Below, in pieces: positions 1-9,537 of a stretch of 64,000 bases of DNA. The translations under genes and the position numbers were made by a program. The DNA lies in the NCBI GenBank assembly GCA_046160545.1, contig JBJXGS010000005.1, positions 1 through 64,000 on the forward strand. The letters run 5' to 3'. The notes under the pieces were generated by a model. That model did not search any database and had not been told where the DNA came from. It saw nothing but the letters and a program-made list of their open reading frames with translations. Numbering within the stretch: position 1 is the first letter of the stretch; every line of letters starts with the position of its first letter. The stretch comes from JAEUOS01 sp046160545 (GTDB lineage Bacteria; Pseudomonadota; Gammaproteobacteria; Burkholderiales; JAEUOS01).

Positions 1-1
1 C

Positions 2-976
2 ATGCTGCGTTGCCTTCCCTTCATTGTCGTTGCACTCACCGCGCCCCTTGCCGGCGTGGCGCAATCCCAGTCCGCCTGGCCCGAGCGCCAGGTGCGCATC
101 GTCATGCCGTTCCCGGCTGGCGGCGCATCGGACGTGATGACGCGCATCTTGGCCGAGCGCCTGCAGGCCCGCTTCGGCCAGTCCTTCGTCGTCGAGAACC
201 GCACGGGCGCGGGCGGCAACATCGGCATGGAAGCCGGCGGCAAGGCCGCGCCCGACGGCTACACGATCACCTCGGCCACCATCGGCACCCTGTCGATCAA
301 CCAGCACCTGCACGCCAATCTTCCCTATGACCCGGAGAAGGGCTTCGTCTACGCGACGACCTTCTGGATGAACTGCAACATGGTCATGGTCTCGCCGACC
401 CACAACCCGGCCAAGACCCTCCCGGAGTTCATCGCCTGGGCCAAGTCCCAGCCCAAGGGCGTGACCTACGGCTCTTCCGGGGTCGGCACCACGCCGCACC
501 TGGCTGGCGAACTGTTCCGGCTGCGCACCGGCGCTCAGGCGACCCACGTTCCGGCGCGCGGCGCGCCGCAGACCATCCCGATGATCCTGTCCGGCGACCT
601 GACCTTCGCCATCGACAACATCGCCAGCTATACCGCCTACCTGGCCAACGGGCAGGTGCGCCCGCTGGCCACCACCTGTCCCGAGCGCTGGCCGACCTTC
701 CCGAACGTGCCGACCATGGCCGAGTCCGGCATGCCGGACTTCGTCATCACTTCCTGGGGGGCGCTGGTGTTCCCCGCGGGCACGCCCGCGGCCATCGTCG
801 ATCGGCTCTCTGCGGCCGTCGCCGAGATCGGCGCGGACAGCGCGATACAGCAGCGTTTCCTCGCCGCCGGCGCGCGCCTGGTGCCGCGCACGCCGGCCGA
901 GACCACCGCGTTCGTCGTCTCCGAGCGCAGCAAGTGGCGCGAAATCGTGCGCCTGTCGGGCGCCAAGCCCGAGTAG
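2..976 (+). CDS. Bug-family (TctC-type) solute-binding protein
   Basis: Predicted periplasmic binding protein of the tripartite tricarboxylate transporter (Bug) family, 324 residues, the usual size. An N-terminal hydrophobic signal peptide ends near residue 22, followed by the family hallmark WPERQVRIVMPFPAGG, the ENRTGAGGNIG loop and the DGYT motif. The ATG lies at the very edge of the window, so an upstream start cannot be excluded, but the signal peptide looks complete. No TctA/TctB membrane genes are nearby, which is common for this expanded family in Burkholderiales. It is six bases upstream of a CoA transferase gene, so it probably binds a carboxylate that the following acyl-CoA operon degrades. 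The ligand is unknown. Confidence 0.9.
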   Translation: MLRCLPFIVVALTAPLAGVAQSQSAWPERQVRIVMPFPAGGASDVMTRILAERLQARFGQSFVVENRTGAGGNIGMEAGGKAAPDGYTITSATIGTLSINQHLHANLPYDPEKGFVYATTFWMNCNMVMVSPTHNPAKTLPEFIAWAKSQPKGVTYGSSGVGTTPHLAGELFRLRTGAQATHVPARGAPQTIPMILSGDLTFAIDNIASYTAYLANGQVRPLATTCPERWPTFPNVPTMAESGMPDFVITSWGALVFPAGTPAAIVDRLSAAVAEIGADSAIQQRFLAAGARLVPRTPAETTAFVVSERSKWREIVRLSGAKPE

Positions 977-982
977 GGGCGC

Positions 983-2098
983 ATGGCTTCCCGCCTCAAC
1001 AGCTGGCTGGCCGGAGTGCGCGTGCTCGACCTGACGCGCTACCGGCCCGGCCCCTTCGCCTGCATGCTCTTGGCCGATATGGGCGCCGAGGTGCTCAAGA
1101 TCGAGGGGCCGGACGGCGACGACATGCAGCACCTGGGGCCGCGCGATACGACGGGCGAGCCGATCTTCTACGCGTCGATCAACGGCGGCAAGCAGGTGCG
1201 GCGCATGAACCTCAAGGACGCCGAAGCGCGCGCCGAATTCCTGCAACTGGTCGACAGCGCCGATGTGCTCGTCGAGTCCTTCCGTCCGGGGGTGATGAAC
1301 CGGCTGTCGCTGGGCTTCGAAACGCTGTCGAAGCGCAATCCGCGCCTCATCGTCTGCGCGATGTCGGGCTACGGCGCCGATGGTCCGCTGGCCGGCGCGG
1401 CCGGCCACGACGCCAACTACCTTGCGCAGACCGGCATCCTCTACCGCAACGGCCGCGGCACCTGCAGCTACTTCGATCCGCCCTTGTCGGACGACGTCGG
1501 CGCGCTCTTCGCGGTCATCGCCATTCAGGGCGCGCTGCGCGAGCGCGAGACAAGCGGCCGCGGCTGTCACATCGACACGGGGCTGGCGGATGCGGTCTGG
1601 CCGCTGCAGTCCTTCCAGCTGGCGGACTTCGGCCGGCGCGGCTACGCGCCCGGTCCCGAGGACACCTATCTGAACGACGGCGCGGCCTGGTACCGCGCCT
1701 ACCCGACCCGCGACGGGCGCCACGTGGCCATGGGTTCGGCGGGCGGCGTGTTCTGGCAACGTTTTTGCGTGGCGGCCGGGCGCAGCGACTGGATCGCGCG
1801 CGAGCACGAGCCGCTGCCGCAGCGCGCGCTCATCGCCGAGGTCGGTGCGCTCATCGCATCGATGACGCTTGACGAGTGCATGGAGCGCTTCGGCCCGGCC
1901 GACTGCTGCCTGTCCCCGGTGCTTTCGCTGCCCGAGGCGCTGGCCAGCGAGCAGGTCGCTGCCCGCGACCTGGTGCGGCGCGGGCCTGACGGTGCGTTGC
2001 AGGCGCTCTTTCCCGCGCGCATCGATGGCGCGGCGCCCGCGCTGCGCGAACTGCCGCGCACCACCGATGGCGGATTCTCCGAGAAGGTTGCGACATGA
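983..2098 (+). CDS. Family III CoA transferase / alpha-methylacyl-CoA racemase-like protein
   Basis: 371-residue member of the CaiB/BaiF family, cytosolic, moving CoA between acyl donors and carboxylic acids or racemising 2-methylacyl-CoA. The N-terminus shows the family pattern GVRVLDLTRYRPGPFACMLL and ADMGAEVLKIEGP. Further on, SGYGADGPLAGAAGHDANYL resembles the AMACR active site (GHDINYLA), where the His and Asp of GHD are catalytic; this favours a racemase-like branch but does not prove it. The gene starts seven bases after the Bug gene. Its TGA overlaps the ATG of a 37-codon frame that leads into the dehydrogenase gene. Role inferred: activating or epimerising the carboxylate imported for this operon. 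Confidence 0.9.
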   Translation: MASRLNSWLAGVRVLDLTRYRPGPFACMLLADMGAEVLKIEGPDGDDMQHLGPRDTTGEPIFYASINGGKQVRRMNLKDAEARAEFLQLVDSADVLVESFRPGVMNRLSLGFETLSKRNPRLIVCAMSGYGADGPLAGAAGHDANYLAQTGILYRNGRGTCSYFDPPLSDDVGALFAVIAIQGALRERETSGRGCHIDTGLADAVWPLQSFQLADFGRRGYAPGPEDTYLNDGAAWYRAYPTRDGRHVAMGSAGGVFWQRFCVAAGRSDWIAREHEPLPQRALIAEVGALIASMTLDECMERFGPADCCLSPVLSLPEALASEQVAARDLVRRGPDGALQALFPARIDGAAPALRELPRTTDGGFSEKVAT

Positions 2099-2208
2099 GT
2101 GTGTCTTCCCCGACCCGCTGGCCGCCTCCGGCCGGCACAGATTCTTCTTCAGCGACAGCGCGCTGCCGATCGTCGGGGCGACCGGCAGTCAGCTTTTTCC
2201 GGTGGTGA
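2095..2208 (+). CDS. Possible small coupling ORF (37 codons)
   Basis: An ATG overlaps the upstream TGA as ATGA and opens a 37-codon frame that closes at 2206-2208, five bases before the GTG start of the acyl-CoA dehydrogenase. The peptide (MSVSSPTRWPPPAGTDSSS at its start) has no recognisable domain. Its arrangement would carry terminating ribosomes onto the next start, so it may work as a translational bridge. It may equally be chance in a 114-base spacer. Confidence 0.25.
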   Translation: MSVSSPTRWPPPAGTDSSSATARCRSSGRPAVSFFRW

Positions 2209-2212
2209 TACT

Positions 2213-3375
<1,163 letters not shown>

Positions 3376-3379
<4 letters not shown>

Positions 3380-4464
3380 GCGCAGCGGCCCTGGAGCCGA
3401 CGCCGGTCGCGACGCAGCAGGCCGCGCGGGAGGAACCTGCCCAGGCCGTGGGCGGTGCGCCCGCGGCGGCCGTCGCGGGCATGGTCGCGGGCCTGAGGTC
3501 CCTGATGCTGGCCGCCGAACCGTCGACGCGCGACATCGCGTTCTCGAACATCGCGCGCGCCGCGGGCGGGCTGTCGCGCGAGAATTGGTCGCTGGACGCG
3601 CGCTGGACCGATGCGCAGGGCGCGCATGCACAGCGCCTGATGCTCATGCGCGATGCGGCCGGAACGCTGCTGCCGACCGATCGCGCGCGCGAGTTTGCCG
3701 TCCTCAAGGCCCTCGAGGGAACAGGCCTGCCGACGCCGCGCGCACACTGGCTGGATGCCGACGGCCGCCATCTCGGCACGCCCTCCATGGTCATGCAGCG
3801 CCTGCCCGGCGCGTGCGACTACCTGGTCCTGAACGGCGCGCGCCCGCTGGCCGAACGCATGGCGCTGGCGCGCGACTTCCTTGCACTGATGGCCGCAATT
3901 CACGCGGTCGACTGGCGCGAATGCGGCCTGGGCCAGGTGCTGGACCAGCCGGAAGGTGCGCCGTCGCGCGCGGAGCTGGCACGCTGGGAGGTCGAGTACC
4001 GGCGCGTTCAACTCGAGGCGCACCCGGAACTCGATGTGGCGCTCGCCTGGATGCGTCGCCACGCACCGCAGGCCGAGGCTGTGGTGCTGGTGCACGGCGA
4101 CTTCAAGCCCGGCAACGCGCTGGTGGGTGACGCGGGCATCATGGCCAAGCTCGACTGGGAAACCGCGCACCTGGGCGACCCGCTGGAAGACCTGGGCTGG
4201 GTGACCAATCCGGTGCGGCGTCGTGAACATCAGATCGAAGGCGCGTGGGAGCGCCGTGAAATTGTTGCGGCCTATCGCGAGCGTACCGGGCGCCGCGTCG
4301 ACGAGGCGGCGCTGACCTGGTGGAACGTGTTCGCGATCTGGAAGCTGGCGGTGATCCAATTGACCGCGGTGGCCGAGTTCGTGGCCGGGCGCTACGACCG
4401 CGTGTTCCAGACGCCCAGCTGGCTGTATCGGCCCATGTTCCGGCTCATGGACAGCGCGTCATGA
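3376..4464 (+). CDS. APH-type phosphotransferase, likely hydroxyacyl-CoA kinase
   Basis: 362-residue kinase of the aminoglycoside phosphotransferase/choline kinase fold. The GTG start overlaps the dehydrogenase TGA (GTGA). The catalytic loop is LVHGDFKPGNALV (HGDxxxxN) and the metal-binding loop is KLDWETAHLGDPLEDLGW. This is the ACAD10/11-kinase subfamily, not true drug resistance. A kinase paired with an LCAD-like dehydrogenase is the layout of the LvaA/LvaC 4-hydroxyvalerate pathway and of mammalian ACAD10/11, which phosphorylate 4-hydroxyacyl-CoA. I infer a similar role here. The Ala/Pro-rich first 35 residues look like an unstructured leader. Confidence 0.85.
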
Positions 4465-4916
4465 GGCCGACGGTCGAGGAGCAGCTGGCCGGCACCTGTC
4501 GCATCCTGGAGACGGTGGTGATGCCGGCCTTGGCCGATCCCTATGCGCGCACCCTGCTGGCGGGCCTGATCGGCAACCTTGGCATGCTGGGTCAGGCAAT
4601 ACCCGCCATCCACGGCTTCTTGCGGGAGGACAACGGCGCCACCTCCGACCTCCTCGCCGCGCTGCGCGCGGGCGTGTCGCCGGCCTTGCGCGAACGCATC
4701 GACGCGATGCTCGCCATGCCCGCGCCCGATGCCGCCGATCGCGCGGCTCTTGAGGCGCGCAACGACGTACTACGTGAACTTCTGTCGCAAGCCCTCCTTG
4801 ACGACACCCTGCCCGAGCCATCGCGCCAGGCGGCGTTAGAGCACCTGGCACGGCGCGCAGCGCGCGCGCCCATGCGCTACGTGGCCACCACCGCTCCCGC
4901 GCCCAGGAACAACTGA
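4461..4916 (+). CDS. Small helical protein, kinase-associated
   Basis: 151-residue protein with no family I can name confidently. Its ATG overlaps the kinase stop (ATGA), so the two are probably made together. The sequence is mostly helical (RPTVEEQLAGTCRILETVV, then ARTLLAGLIGNLGMLGQAI) without signal peptide or membrane segment. It is reminiscent of DUF6285 proteins that sit beside phosphotransferase genes, and of LvaB, the small partner of the LvaA kinase. Both parallels rest on context and general shape and are unverified. Confidence 0.7.
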   Translation: MRPTVEEQLAGTCRILETVVMPALADPYARTLLAGLIGNLGMLGQAIPAIHGFLREDNGATSDLLAALRAGVSPALRERIDAMLAMPAPDAADRAALEARNDVLRELLSQALLDDTLPEPSRQAALEHLARRAARAPMRYVATTAPAPRNN

Positions 4917-4943
4917 GGCAAACTCCGCGCACCGAGACGCCCC

Positions 4944-6089
4944 ATGCTGACCCCGCTTGACGACACCCTCTGGCACCAGCTGCCGACCACCTTCGACCAT
5001 GTCGGCACCAGCGACCCGCGCTGGTTCGACCGCTACTGGTTCGCGATCTACTCGGGCGACGGCCGCGTCGCCATCCAGGTCACGATGGGTGCCTATCGCA
5101 ACATGAACGTGCTCGACGGCGGCGCGGTCATGATTGTCGATGGAAAGCAGTACAACCTGCGCGTGTCGCGCTCGCTCAACGGCAGTGTCGAGACGGCCTG
5201 CGGACCGCTCACCATCACGCCGGTCGAGCCGCTCAAGGCCTTCGAGATCGACATCGCAGCGGGCGCGCACGGGCTGTCCGGCCGCATCCGCTGGACCTGC
5301 GTCGAACCGGCGCGCGAAGAACATCCCCACTACAACCGCCTGCACGGTCGCGAGGTCGAGAACTATCGCCGTTTTGACCAGATCGGGCGCGCCAGCGGCT
5401 GGATGGAGTGCGCCGCCGGCAAGGTTGAATTTACCGATTGGTGGTCCTGCCGTGACCATTCCTGGGGCGTGCGACGTGGCATGGGCATCGAGGAGCCGGT
5501 GACCGGACCCAAGGTGGCGCTCAAGGACAAGGGCCACGTGATGTCCTTCCTGTTCTTTTCGACCGGGGCAATGAGCGGGCACCTGCTCTTCATGGGGCGC
5601 GGCGACGACGCGCCCTACACCACCGGAGTCATCACCGAGCGTGCCGACGGCGCCGCGCACGAGGCCAAAAGCATCAGCCTCAAGGTCGACCTGCACCCGG
5701 GCACGCGGCGCTTTCGCGAGGCCCAGGTGAACGCGGACTTCACCGACGGCACGACCCTCGAGCTCACAGTATCCGCGCGCGGCGCCTCGATCGCCATGCA
5801 GGGCCTGGGCTACAGCGGCGGTTACAGCGACGGCCGCGGCCTGGGTGCCTGGCGCGGCGCGGACCATGTCGAGGCCGACGTGTGGGATGTGTCGCACCCC
5901 GCCAAGGTCGTGGCGGCCGACGGATCGACCAAGGAGCACTGGCACCGCATCCAGCCGGTCGCGCTCTGCGCCCGCCTGATGCCGGCGACCGGTGGGACCG
6001 TGCAGGTGAGCCAGGGTACCGGCAGCATGACCCTGACCATCGCCGGCAAGCTGCCCGCGCACCTGGCGCTGGCCGAGGGCGGCGCATGA
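4944..6089 (+). CDS. Uncharacterised protein, DUF7064/DUF7065-like
   Basis: 381 residues, no signal peptide or membrane segment. Rich in beta-strand patterns and aromatic residues (DPRWFDRYWFAIYSGDGRVA; later WWSCRDHSWGVR and YSGGYSDGRGLGAW), which suggests a lipocalin-like or AttH/CrtC-like double barrel. Proteins of this look occur in acyl-CoA and steroid catabolic clusters and have been split into DUF7064/DUF7065 domains. I recall this family assignment and have not tested it. It lies 27 bases after the small helical protein in the same operon, so a substrate-binding or hydratase-like role on a bulky lipid-like acid is possible. Function unknown. Confidence 0.75.
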   Translation: MLTPLDDTLWHQLPTTFDHVGTSDPRWFDRYWFAIYSGDGRVAIQVTMGAYRNMNVLDGGAVMIVDGKQYNLRVSRSLNGSVETACGPLTITPVEPLKAFEIDIAAGAHGLSGRIRWTCVEPAREEHPHYNRLHGREVENYRRFDQIGRASGWMECAAGKVEFTDWWSCRDHSWGVRRGMGIEEPVTGPKVALKDKGHVMSFLFFSTGAMSGHLLFMGRGDDAPYTTGVITERADGAAHEAKSISLKVDLHPGTRRFREAQVNADFTDGTTLELTVSARGASIAMQGLGYSGGYSDGRGLGAWRGADHVEADVWDVSHPAKVVAADGSTKEHWHRIQPVALCARLMPATGGTVQVSQGTGSMTLTIAGKLPAHLALAEGGA

Positions 6090-6135
6090 TGATGACAAGC
6101 CCGAGCACAATCCCGAACACGGACCCAGCCGCACC

Positions 6136-7290
6136 ATGACCCTCAAAGACAAGAGCTGCATCACCGGCATCGGCGAGACGGCCTATATGCGCGGCTCGAC
6201 CTCGAGCGCATTCGAGCTGCAAATCGAAGCCTCGCTCAAGGCCATCGCCGATGCGGGTCTCAAGCCGACCGACATCGATGGGGTGATCCCGATCGGCATC
6301 GTCAGCGGCACGGCCGATGATTTCATCGACAACTTCGGCTTGCCCGATCTGCGCTTCTCGGCCGTTGTGCCGCACGGCGGCGCAAGCCCGGTCATGGCCC
6401 TGCAGGCCGCCGCCGCGGCAGTCGCCGGCGGGGTGTGCCGGAACGTCCTCATCACCTTCGGGCGCAATGTCAGCGCCTCGTCGAACAAGGCCGGCGCGCG
6501 CATCCACAACATGCCGCAGTTTCATTACGTGACCGAATTCGAGCACCCGATGGGTGCAAGCGCGCCGGCACAGCTCTATGCGCCGATGGCGCGCCGCCAC
6601 ATGGAGCTTTACGGTACGACGGTCGAGCATTTCGGCGAAGTCGCCGTGGCCTGCCGCGAGCACGCGCTGCTCAACGGCAACGCGGTGATGAAAAAGCCCA
6701 TCACGCTGGAAGACCACCGCAACTCGCGCATGATCGCCGACCCCTTTCGCCTGCTCGACTGCAGCCTGGAGTCCGACGGCGGCGCCGCGGTCATCGTGAG
6801 CAGCCCGGAGTGCGCAGCCGACGCGCCGCACAGGCGCGTGTTCATTTCCGGTGTCGCGACCGGTCACCCGGATTCACCGGGTTCGATCACGCAGCGCGCC
6901 GACATGACGAGCCTGGGGATCGGCAAGGCCGCGCCGCGCGCCTTTGCGATGGCCGGCGTCACCCCCGCCGACATCGACGTGGCCGAGATCTACGACTGCT
7001 TCACCTACGCTGTGATTCGCCAGCTCGAGGACATGGGTTTCTGCAAGAAGGGCGAGGGCGGACCCTTCGTCTCCGGCGGGCGCCTGAAGCTTTCCGGGGC
7101 GCTGCCGACCAATACCCACGGCGGGCTTCTTTCGCAGGCGCACGTCTGGGGTTTGAATCACATCGTCGAATTGGCGCGCCAGTTGCGCCACGACGCCGGG
7201 CGCGCCCAGGTGCGCGACGCCGAAGTTGGTGTTGTCACCGGCTACGGCGACCTGGGCGACGGCGCGCTCGCCATCATGCGCAGGGAGTGA
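6136..7290 (+). CDS. Thiolase-fold protein (SCP2/Ltp2-like), probable aldolase
   Basis: 384-residue member of the SCP2-thiolase family. C-terminal family motifs are clear: DIDVAEIYDCFTYAVIRQLE, LPTNTHGGLLSQAHVWGL and the final VVTGYGDLGDGA. At the position where thiolases carry the nucleophilic Cys the sequence reads VVPHGGASPVMALQAA, with no Cys. The usual C-terminal catalytic Cys is also absent. This suggests it is not a Claisen thiolase. Pairing with the following DUF35 OB-fold gene matches Ltp2-ChsH2-type retro-aldolases that shorten steroid side chains, whose chemistry uses Tyr. The activity here is inferred. Confidence 0.88.
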   Translation: MTLKDKSCITGIGETAYMRGSTSSAFELQIEASLKAIADAGLKPTDIDGVIPIGIVSGTADDFIDNFGLPDLRFSAVVPHGGASPVMALQAAAAAVAGGVCRNVLITFGRNVSASSNKAGARIHNMPQFHYVTEFEHPMGASAPAQLYAPMARRHMELYGTTVEHFGEVAVACREHALLNGNAVMKKPITLEDHRNSRMIADPFRLLDCSLESDGGAAVIVSSPECAADAPHRRVFISGVATGHPDSPGSITQRADMTSLGIGKAAPRAFAMAGVTPADIDVAEIYDCFTYAVIRQLEDMGFCKKGEGGPFVSGGRLKLSGALPTNTHGGLLSQAHVWGLNHIVELARQLRHDAGRAQVRDAEVGVVTGYGDLGDGALAIMRRE

Positions 7291-7294
7291 GACG

Positions 7295-7729
7295 ATGAGC
7301 CAGGCTTCGAACACGGCAATGAATTCCGGGCAGTCCGTGCCGGATCGCCCGGTCCCGCCGTCCAGCGCGCTGTCGGCGCCGTACTGGGAAGGCGTGGCCG
7401 CCGGTCGGCTGCTGCTGCAGCGCTGCGGCGCCTGCGGCGTCCTGCGTCACTATCCGCGCCTGCTGTGCACCTCTTGCTACTCCACGGCGGTGACCTGGCA
7501 GGAATCCAGCCGCCGCGGAACCATCAACAGCTGGACCGTGTCCCACTACGCCTACCACCCTTCGTTTGCCGGCGACCTGCCCTATACGCTGGTCACCGTC
7601 GACCTGGAAGAAGGGCCGCGCGCGCTCGGGCGCTGGCGCGGGCCGGCGCCAGCAATCGGCTTGCGGGTCATGGGCAATTTCGAGGCGCGGCCGGGAGGGT
7701 TCGACCTCGTGTTCGTGCCGGCGTCCTGA
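7295..7729 (+). CDS. DUF35 zinc-ribbon/OB-fold protein (thiolase partner)
   Basis: 144 residues. A rubredoxin-like zinc ribbon is visible as RCGACG and LCTSCYS (two CxxC pairs), followed by an OB-fold segment (GTINSWTVSHYAYHPSF, TLVTVDLEEGPRALGRW). This is the Zn-ribbon/DUF35 architecture that binds acyl-CoA and forms a complex with a thiolase-fold partner encoded next door. The ATG at 7295 lies four bases after the upstream stop. It is the last gene of the operon and faces argC convergently with nine bases between the stops. Confidence 0.88.
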   Translation: MSQASNTAMNSGQSVPDRPVPPSSALSAPYWEGVAAGRLLLQRCGACGVLRHYPRLLCTSCYSTAVTWQESSRRGTINSWTVSHYAYHPSFAGDLPYTLVTVDLEEGPRALGRWRGPAPAIGLRVMGNFEARPGGFDLVFVPAS

Positions 7730-7738
7730 GTCGCCTAC

Positions 7739-8731
7739 CTACGGCCAGACGGGCAGGCCGGTCAATCCGGCGGACTCATCGCATCCGGCCATGAGATTGG
7801 CGTTCTGCAGGGCCTGCGCCGCAGCGCCCTTGCCGAGGTTGTCGATCGCGCCCAGCGCCACGACGTGCCCGGTGCGCGAGTTGATCGCGTAGGAGACGAA
7901 CGCCAGGTTCGATCCCGTTGCCCAGGCCGTGTGCGGGCTGCGCCCGTTCTCGACTGCGATCAGGCGCACGAACGGCTCGCCCGCGTATGTGGCTCGCGCT
8001 GCCTCGATCAGGCGTTCGATCGTGACCCCGCTTGTCGGCCGTGCGTAGCAGGTGGCGAGGATGCCGCGCTTCATGGGCACGATGTGCGGCGTGAAGGCCA
8101 CTGTCACCGGGCGCCTGGCCACCTGCGCCAAGGCCTTTTCCATCTCCGGCACATGCGGATGCGCGACCAGGCCATAGGCGAACATGTCCTCGCTGGTTTC
8201 CACATAGCCGAAGTCGCTCGCGCCACCGCGGCCGGTGCCGGTGACGCCGGACTTGGCGTCGATCACGATCCCCTCGGTCTCGATCAGGCCTTCCTTGAGC
8301 AAAGGTGCCAGCGGCAGGAGGGACGCAGCCGGAAAGCAACCTGGGTTGGCCAGGCGCGTCGTCGCGCGGATCGCCGCGCGTTGCCCGGGCAACTCGGTGA
8401 GTCCGTAGGTCCAACCATCAACAAAGCGGTGATCGCCACCGACATCGACAATGCGGACCTTTGCCGGCACGCGCGCCAAGGGCTCACGCGTTTTGCCGGT
8501 AGGTAGCGACGCGAAGAGCAGGTCGAGGTGTCCCACCTTTTCCGGCACGAAGGCTTCGATGACCAGTGCGCCAGCCGCATGGCCGGACAGTGCCGGGAAG
8601 CGCGCGTCCAGGCGTTGCCCGGCCGTGGACTCGCCGCCGACCCAGGCGAGTTCGAATGAGGGGTGGCTTGCGACCAAACGCAGCAACTCGCTGCCGCCGA
8701 AGCCGCTGACGCCGACGATGCCTATTTTCAT
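7739..8731 (-). CDS. argC: N-acetyl-gamma-glutamyl-phosphate reductase
   Basis: 330-residue cytosolic enzyme of arginine synthesis that reduces N-acetylglutamyl phosphate to the semialdehyde with NADPH. The dinucleotide-binding start GIVGVSGFGGSELLRL and the active-site Cys motif LANPGCFPAASLLPL are intact, and length fits the type-1 family. A CAGGA sequence precedes the ATG. No other arg gene is nearby. It begins 27 bases after the PIN toxin stop on the same strand, so it may be transcribed from the toxin-antitoxin promoter. A paralogous use in another acyl-phosphate pathway cannot be excluded. Confidence 0.93.
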   Translation of the reverse strand: MKIGIVGVSGFGGSELLRLVASHPSFELAWVGGESTAGQRLDARFPALSGHAAGALVIEAFVPEKVGHLDLLFASLPTGKTREPLARVPAKVRIVDVGGDHRFVDGWTYGLTELPGQRAAIRATTRLANPGCFPAASLLPLAPLLKEGLIETEGIVIDAKSGVTGTGRGGASDFGYVETSEDMFAYGLVAHPHVPEMEKALAQVARRPVTVAFTPHIVPMKRGILATCYARPTSGVTIERLIEAARATYAGEPFVRLIAVENGRSPHTAWATGSNLAFVSYAINSRTGHVVALGAIDNLGKGAAAQALQNANLMAGCDESAGLTGLPVWP

Positions 8732-8758
8732 GCCTGGATCCTGATCTGGTGAATGGGT

Positions 8759-9160
8759 CTATATACCCGCATCCTGCCGCTGCAGTGCACCGGGCCATTG
8801 AAGCAGGCTGGTATCAGCGGTCAAGAGCGTCGCTTCGAACACGATCGCGGTCGCGACGATAAAGCGATCGGCCGGGTCGGGAGAAAGCCGGTCGAGATCC
8901 AGGGCGCGCATCGCCACATGGCCGTCCAGTGGAAGTTCTGTCAATCCGGCATCGATCAGCATGTCCCGCCATGCCTTCACGGGTGAAGATAAACGGAGCC
9001 GCTGGTTACCGGACAACAACCCTGCTTCCCAGAAACTGATGGCCGACACCGCCAACTTCCCGGCAGCCAGTGCCACGTCGGCAGCAGCGCGCGCGCGGCG
9101 GCCCAGGCGCTTGTCCGCCTCGGAAAGCCATATCAATGCGTGTGTGTCCAGGAGGATCAC
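8759..9160 (-). CDS. PIN-domain toxin (VapC-like RNase)
   Basis: About 133 residues with PIN-domain acidic residues: LLDTHALIWL at the start, SFWEAG mid-protein, then SPDPADRFIVATAI and LLTADTSLL. These proteins are Mg-dependent RNases that cut tRNA or other RNA and are neutralised by the upstream antitoxin. I chose the GTG at 9160 because it overlaps the antitoxin TGA (GTGA) and gives the family's usual N-terminus. An ATG at 9175 would add five residues. Its C-terminus is followed by argC. Confidence 0.85.
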   Translation of the reverse strand: MILLDTHALIWLSEADKRLGRRARAAADVALAAGKLAVSAISFWEAGLLSGNQRLRLSSPVKAWRDMLIDAGLTELPLDGHVAMRALDLDRLSPDPADRFIVATAIVFEATLLTADTSLLQWPGALQRQDAGI

Positions 9161-9402
9161 TTCATTGCATCCCATGTGCCCGTGAACGCAGGCTTGATGA
9201 TGTCGCCGAGAATCTTGATCTTTCCCTTGTTGATCCCGTACAAGGTCTTGGCGCGCGGTTGCTTGAGTGGACCCAGTTGGGCGACAGGCTTGCCATTCTT
9301 GGTGACGATGATGGTTTCGCCGGTGCGCGCGACCTGGTCCATCAGCGCGAGGCACTTGGCCTTGAATTCCGAGGCTTGGATAAGTGTCATGTTAGAGCTC
9401 AT
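9157..9402 (-). CDS. Phd/YefM-family antitoxin
   Basis: 81-residue antitoxin. The N-terminus (MTLIQASEFKAKCLALMDQV) followed by TIIVTKNGKPVAQL is the standard Phd/YefM DNA-binding fold. The C-terminal part (GKIKILGDIIKPA) would wrap the toxin. It overlaps the PIN toxin start by four bases, typical of co-translated pairs. Met-5 is an alternative start. A nested palindrome just upstream (9410-9450) is the likely autoregulatory operator. Confidence 0.88.
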   Translation of the reverse strand: MSSNMTLIQASEFKAKCLALMDQVARTGETIIVTKNGKPVAQLGPLKQPRAKTLYGINKGKIKILGDIIKPAFTGTWDAMK

Positions 9403-9409
9403 GGATAAG

Positions 9410-9450
9410 ATTGACCACTATTCTGACCATGGTCACTATTATAGTCAATA
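9410..9450 (-). promoter_or_regulatory. Operator/promoter of the Phd-PIN module
   Basis: A perfect 12-base palindrome TGACCATGGTCA (9424-9435) is nested inside outer arms ATTGAC (9410-9415) and GTCAAT (9444-9449). On the minus strand TTGACT (9448-9443) can serve as a -35, with CAGAAT 17 bases downstream; a TATAAT (9443-9438) also occurs. The block is AT-rich against a GC-rich background and ends eight bases before the antitoxin ATG, as expected for an autoregulated toxin-antitoxin promoter. Confidence 0.6.
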
Positions 9451-9478
9451 TTTCCTCGAATGCGCGGAAGTTACGTCT

Positions 9479-9507
9479 TTGACCTGTTGGGAGCTTGCGC
9501 CTAGACT
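9479..9507 (+). promoter_or_regulatory. Predicted sigma70 promoter for the alcohol dehydrogenase gene
   Basis: TTGACC at 9479-9484 and TAGACT at 9502-9507 are separated by exactly 17 bases, matching sigma70 consensus at five and four of six positions. The predicted start of transcription is about 24 bases before the ATG at 9538. No Shine-Dalgarno is obvious in that short leader. Inferred from pattern only. Confidence 0.45.
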
Positions 9508-9537
9508 GTCCCGCTTTCCAGCTCGGCCAACCCGTTC

